NCBI RefSeq assembly: GCF_047718555.1
Contig: NZ_JBDNRK010000004.1
Location: forward strand, 62,001-126,000
DNA length: 64,000 nt
Source of the DNA: Clostridium_I sp047718555
GTDB lineage: Bacteria; Bacillota; Clostridia; Clostridiales; Clostridiaceae
Reading direction: 5' to 3'
Part shown: piece by piece, positions 61,548-64,000 of the stretch
Numbering within the stretch: position 1 is the first letter of the stretch
How the letters are laid out: every line of letters begins with the position of its first letter
The notes under the pieces: generated by a model
Databases searched by the model: none
Told to the model about the DNA's origin: nothing
Seen by the model: only the letters and a program-made list of their open reading frames with translations
Translations under genes and position numbers: made by a program

Positions 61548-61637
61548 TTATCTACCTTCTTTTAACCAAGATGCTATTAATCTTTCTATCACTTTGTCTA
61601 GCAATTTACCTGTGATTTCATTTTTAGTTGTAAACAT
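61548..61637 (-). CDS. Very small protein
   Basis: A 29-codon frame after AGGAAGGTGAG encodes MFTTKNEITGKLLDKVIERL IASWLKEGR, one amphipathic helix. Likely translated; unknown role. Confidence 0.45.
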   Translation of the reverse strand: MFTTKNEITGKLLDKVIERLIASWLKEGR

Positions 61638-61724
61638 TTTTCTCACCTTCCTTTTACTTAGCCATTGCGGCACTATAGATATGTGTTTTACGCTTAGAAT
61701 AGCTTGGACAAATTTTGAAATGAG

Positions 61725-61982
61725 TTATATGGTTAAGTTCTCAACATATTTTTTGAGTTGTGCTAAAGAGAATTTTAACTTTTCATTTTCTCTAATTAAT
61801 TCTTCATATTTTTCTTTAGAAATATAATTATCATTTTTTATAAATTTATCTAGTTCAATATCAGAAATTTTAAAATGTCCTCTATTAGTTCTTACTGTTT
61901 TCAATTCACCATCTTTACACATTTCTAAAACTTGGTTGTAAGATAGTCCTGTTTTATTGGCAAAATTTCTTGGAGTTAGCAT
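61725..61982 (-). CDS. MerR-type/excisionase-like DNA-binding protein
   Basis: This 85-residue protein has a winged helix (MLTPRNFANKTGLSYNQVLE then MCKDGELKTVRTNRGHFKIS) followed by a coiled coil. Its place beside the Cro-like gene and near the integrase suggests excisionase or an early regulator. Its start overlaps the Cro-like gene. Confidence 0.75.
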   Translation of the reverse strand: MLTPRNFANKTGLSYNQVLEMCKDGELKTVRTNRGHFKISDIELDKFIKNDNYISKEKYEELIRENEKLKFSLAQLKKYVENLTI

Positions 61983-62194
61983 TTTTCATACACCTCTTCG
62001 TCTATAGCCTTGTATATATCATCTACAGAACAAGCATATATTTTACTCATTCTTTTAATCAGATATCTTCCTGGATGCCTATCTCCTCTCTCTATTTTAT
62101 TAAGGAAGCTATAACTTATTTTTAATTTTTCTGCGGCTTCTTCTGACTGCAAACCAGTTTTAATTCTTAGATTTCTTATTTGACTTTGTATCAT
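61976..62194 (-). CDS. Cro-like XRE repressor
   Basis: This 72-residue single HTH domain protein (SEEAAEKLKISYSFLNKIER) is the first gene of the leftward early operon, divergent from the immunity repressor, the position of lambda Cro. AGGGAGGG precedes it. Confidence 0.85.
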   Translation of the reverse strand: MIQSQIRNLRIKTGLQSEEAAEKLKISYSFLNKIERGDRHPGRYLIKRMSKIYACSVDDIYKAIDEEVYEKC

Positions 62195-62223
62195 CTTGTT
62201 TCCCTCCCTTTAAATACATAATA

Positions 62224-62360
62224 GCACAATATGTGCTATTTATATAGTTGTAAATTAGCACATATTGTGCTATGAGCACTTATGGCATTAAATTAAATCG
62301 CACATAATGTGCTATTATTATGATTACTTAATTTATCGTTGACTTTCGCACATATTGTGC
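62224..62360. promoter_or_regulatory. Immunity control region with four operators
   Basis: Four 13-bp palindromes GCACA(A/T)(A/T)(A/T)TGTGC lie at 62224-62236, 62258-62270, 62300-62312 and 62348-62360, between the divergent Cro-like and repressor genes. The two outer ones overlap the probable promoters. Their identity suggests binding sites of both regulators. Confidence 0.85.
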
Positions 62361-62366
62361 TAAAAT
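62339..62366 (+). promoter_or_regulatory. Repressor maintenance promoter
   Basis: TTGACT (62339-62344) and TAAAAT (62361-62366) are spaced by 16 bases. The fourth operator fills the spacer, so binding there would shut this promoter. Confidence 0.65.
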
Positions 62367-62384
62367 AATATTGAGGTGTGTTAA

Positions 62385-62723
62385 ATGTATGGAAAAATAA
62401 TTAAAAAACTTAGGAAAGAAAATAAATTAACCCAAGAACAATTAGCAAAGCTTATTAATTTTAAGAGCGGTTCTGCTATTGGAATGATTGAACGAGAAGA
62501 TAGAGAATTGAATCTAGATACATTAAATAAATTAAGTGAAATTTTTAATGTATCTATTGATTACATATTAGGGAAAACAGTTGAAAAGTTCCCAAATGAA
62601 ATTGATGGGATAACAGAAGACCTTCAAATTTTAATAAAATCTAAATTAGATAAGCTTCCTAAAGATAAAAAAGAGAAAGCTATAAAAGATATGATGAAAA
62701 TACTAAATGATGCTGAAAAGTAA
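62385..62723 (+). CDS. Prophage immunity repressor (XRE family)
   Basis: This 112-residue protein has an N-terminal HTH (NKLTQEQLAKLINFKSGSAI then GMIEREDRELNLDTLNKLSE) and a short helical tail, without a LexA-like peptidase domain. GAGGTG precedes it. It keeps the lytic genes silent by binding the operators to its left. Because no autocleavage domain is present, induction must work by another route, such as an antirepressor or a metalloprotease; none is recognised here. Confidence 0.87.
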   Translation: MYGKIIKKLRKENKLTQEQLAKLINFKSGSAIGMIEREDRELNLDTLNKLSEIFNVSIDYILGKTVEKFPNEIDGITEDLQILIKSKLDKLPKDKKEKAIKDMMKILNDAEK

Positions 62724-62728
62724 ATAGT

Positions 62729-62759
62729 AAAACAACACCTATAATAAATAGGTTGTTTT
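62729..62759 (+). terminator. Terminator after the repressor gene
   Basis: AAAACAAC and GTTGTTTT with inner CTAT and ATAG pairs form a hairpin ending in T-rich DNA, five bases after the repressor stop. Confidence 0.65.
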
Positions 62760-62784
62760 AAATACATTATAAAGAAGGAATTTT

Positions 62785-64000
62785 ATGAAAGGAACTGTGA
62801 GGAAATATATCCATAAAGATGGAACAGTAACTTGGGGTTACTTAGTCTATATGGGTGTAGATGAGAATGACAAGAAAAAATATAAAAGAAAGCGAGGTTT
62901 TAAAAAACAAAAAGAATGTGAAGCTGCACTGGCCAAATTTATTACTGAAATTGAAAAAGGTACTGCTGTAAACAATGATAAAATGACAGTTAAAGATTAC
63001 TTGGAATATTGGCTTGAAACTTATCCTAAAAATAATTGTCAACCAGCAACATATAAAAGATATGAATTCTTTTGTAGGGATATCGTTTGCGGTTTAGGTA
63101 ATTATAGGCTCACAAAGCTTAATCCTTTGTTAATTCAAAAGTTTTATGAAGATTTAAAAAATGGTACTATAAAAGAGCAATTAAAAAAGCAAAAATTATC
63201 TGAATTACAGGCTACTTATGATAAGGCATTAAAAAATTCCAAAGAAGCTAAGGCTTTAAAGGATAAGTTAAATAAACTTAAAGAACAGCCAATACAAGGC
63301 GTATCTAATAATACTATAATCAAAACACATAGAATGTTTCACCTCGCATTAAAACACGCTCAAAAATGGCAGCTTATCTTTGTTAATCCATGTGATTTAG
63401 CTACACCACCTACAAGCGATCCTATTGAAATGAAATACTGGGAACCTGACGACATTAGTATGTATTTAGACATTTTAAAAGATGATTTTTTATACCCAAT
63501 TATATATTTAGCTGCTCATACAGGATTACGTGAGGGTGAACTTTGCGCTCTTAAATGGGAAGATTTTGATATAATAGAAAAAACACTTACAGTTAACAAA
63601 ACATTACAAAGAATAAATAGTGTGCTAAAACCAAAGATAACTAAAACTAAAAAATCAACAAGGATAGTTACCCTATTTGATAGCACTGCCAAATTTTTAA
63701 AAGCATTAAAGAATAAAGATAAAGCTCTTAAGTTAGAAACAGGACTTGAATTAAATTATATTTTCCACTGGGAAGATGGTAGACCAATAGATCCTAACTA
63801 TGTTTCTAAAAAATTTCCTTTTATATTATCTGACTATAAAATACCTCAAATTAGATTTCATGATCTAAGACATACTCATGCCACTTTATTAAGAAAATTA
63901 AAAGTTGATGCTAAAGTAATAAGTGAGAGATTAGGTCATGCTGATGTAGCTTTTACCTTAAAAACATATACACATGTAAATACAGAAATGCAAAGAGAAG
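62785..64000 (+). CDS. Tyrosine-family site-specific integrase (3' end beyond window)
   Basis: About 405 codons are visible. The N-terminal arm-binding domain (MKGTVRKYIHKDGTVTWGYL) is followed by the core-binding domain and the catalytic domain. The catalytic domain shows HTGLREGELCALKWED (Arg), HDLRHTHATLL (His-x-x-Arg), LGHADVAFTLKTYTH (His and Tyr). Only the last few residues are missing. AAGGAATTTT precedes the ATG. Its 3' end points to the expected attR and intact tRNA-Trp just beyond the window, which fits the attL at 22718. Confidence 0.95.
   Translation, partial: MKGTVRKYIHKDGTVTWGYLVYMGVDENDKKKYKRKRGFKKQKECEAALAKFITEIEKGTAVNNDKMTVKDYLEYWLETYPKNNCQPATYKRYEFFCRDIVCGLGNYRLTKLNPLLIQKFYEDLKNGTIKEQLKKQKLSELQATYDKALKNSKEAKALKDKLNKLKEQPIQGVSNNTIIKTHRMFHLALKHAQKWQLIFVNPCDLATPPTSDPIEMKYWEPDDISMYLDILKDDFLYPIIYLAAHTGLREGELCALKWEDFDIIEKTLTVNKTLQRINSVLKPKITKTKKSTRIVTLFDSTAKFLKALKNKDKALKLETGLELNYIFHWEDGRPIDPNYVSKKFPFILSDYKIPQIRFHDLRHTHATLLRKLKVDAKVISERLGHADVAFTLKTYTHVNTEMQRE

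Noticed and set aside
61640..61720. Possible leftward peptide with CPSYSKRKTHIYSAAMAK
   Set aside because: It looks protein-like but has no start codon or ribosome binding site.

Overview
The window is AT-rich, with AGGAGG-type ribosome binding sites, a GerA-type germination permease, a gatCAB operon and a Gram-positive siphovirus prophage. This points to a Clostridium or close relative (Firmicutes); I cannot name the species from sequence alone.

Layout. (1) 0-8.9 kb is host chromosome: the 5' part of a secreted peptidoglycan-binding protein, oleate hydratase, a germination permease broken by an amber codon, the glutamyl-tRNA amidotransferase operon gatCAB (read leftwards) and a TetR regulator. 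(2) 8.9-14.4 kb is a patchwork of intact accessory genes (HxlR regulator, nitroreductase, old-yellow-enzyme reductase, LUD-domain protein, a second TetR with three identical operators) between clearly decayed pieces (CPBP protease, tyrosine recombinase, FMN reductase, alpha/beta hydrolase, SDR). (3) 14.4-22.7 kb is an accretion island. It holds a Cfr-like 23S rRNA methyltransferase and an Lsa/CplR-like ABC-F protein, each preceded by a homologous 26-residue leader peptide and bracketed by 150-bp direct repeats that end in rumA-like 3' ends. An AraC regulator with an alpha/beta hydrolase, an EthD protein, a group II intron scrap and a truncated PAP2 phosphatase follow. Imperfect copies of a tRNA-Trp 3' end lie at both edges (about 14.48 and 22.72 kb), which suggests serial integration at one tRNA gene. 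(4) 22.76-64.0 kb is one prophage. Its left attachment site is the tRNA-Trp 3' half at 22718-22762; its integrase runs off the right edge.

Prophage organisation, nearly all on the minus strand. From the right: integrase and repressor (+), four GCACA-type operators, Cro-like and excisionase-like genes, early genes (ParB-like, sigma factor, Gam-like nuclease inhibitor, ERF annealing protein, replisome organiser), small genes with a radical SAM protein, two HNH-type proteins and dUTPase, an ArpU-like late regulator, small and large terminase, portal, minor head protein fused to a toxin-50-like domain, scaffold, capsid, connectors, tail tube, frameshifted tail chaperone, tape measure, a 2375-residue repeat-rich tail protein, then XhlA, endolysin and holin. 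A strong terminator ends the late operon. Between it and attL sit three overlapping genes of unknown function (two membrane proteins and a soluble protein) with their own promoter, in the usual place for lysogenic-conversion or defence genes. Many late-operon gaps carry terminator-like hairpins at stop codons, which implies antitermination or RNA processing.

Best candidates for something undescribed: the twin leader peptides controlling the resistance genes, the three-gene cassette beside attL, the recurring hairpins of the late operon, and the capsid-toxin fusion.
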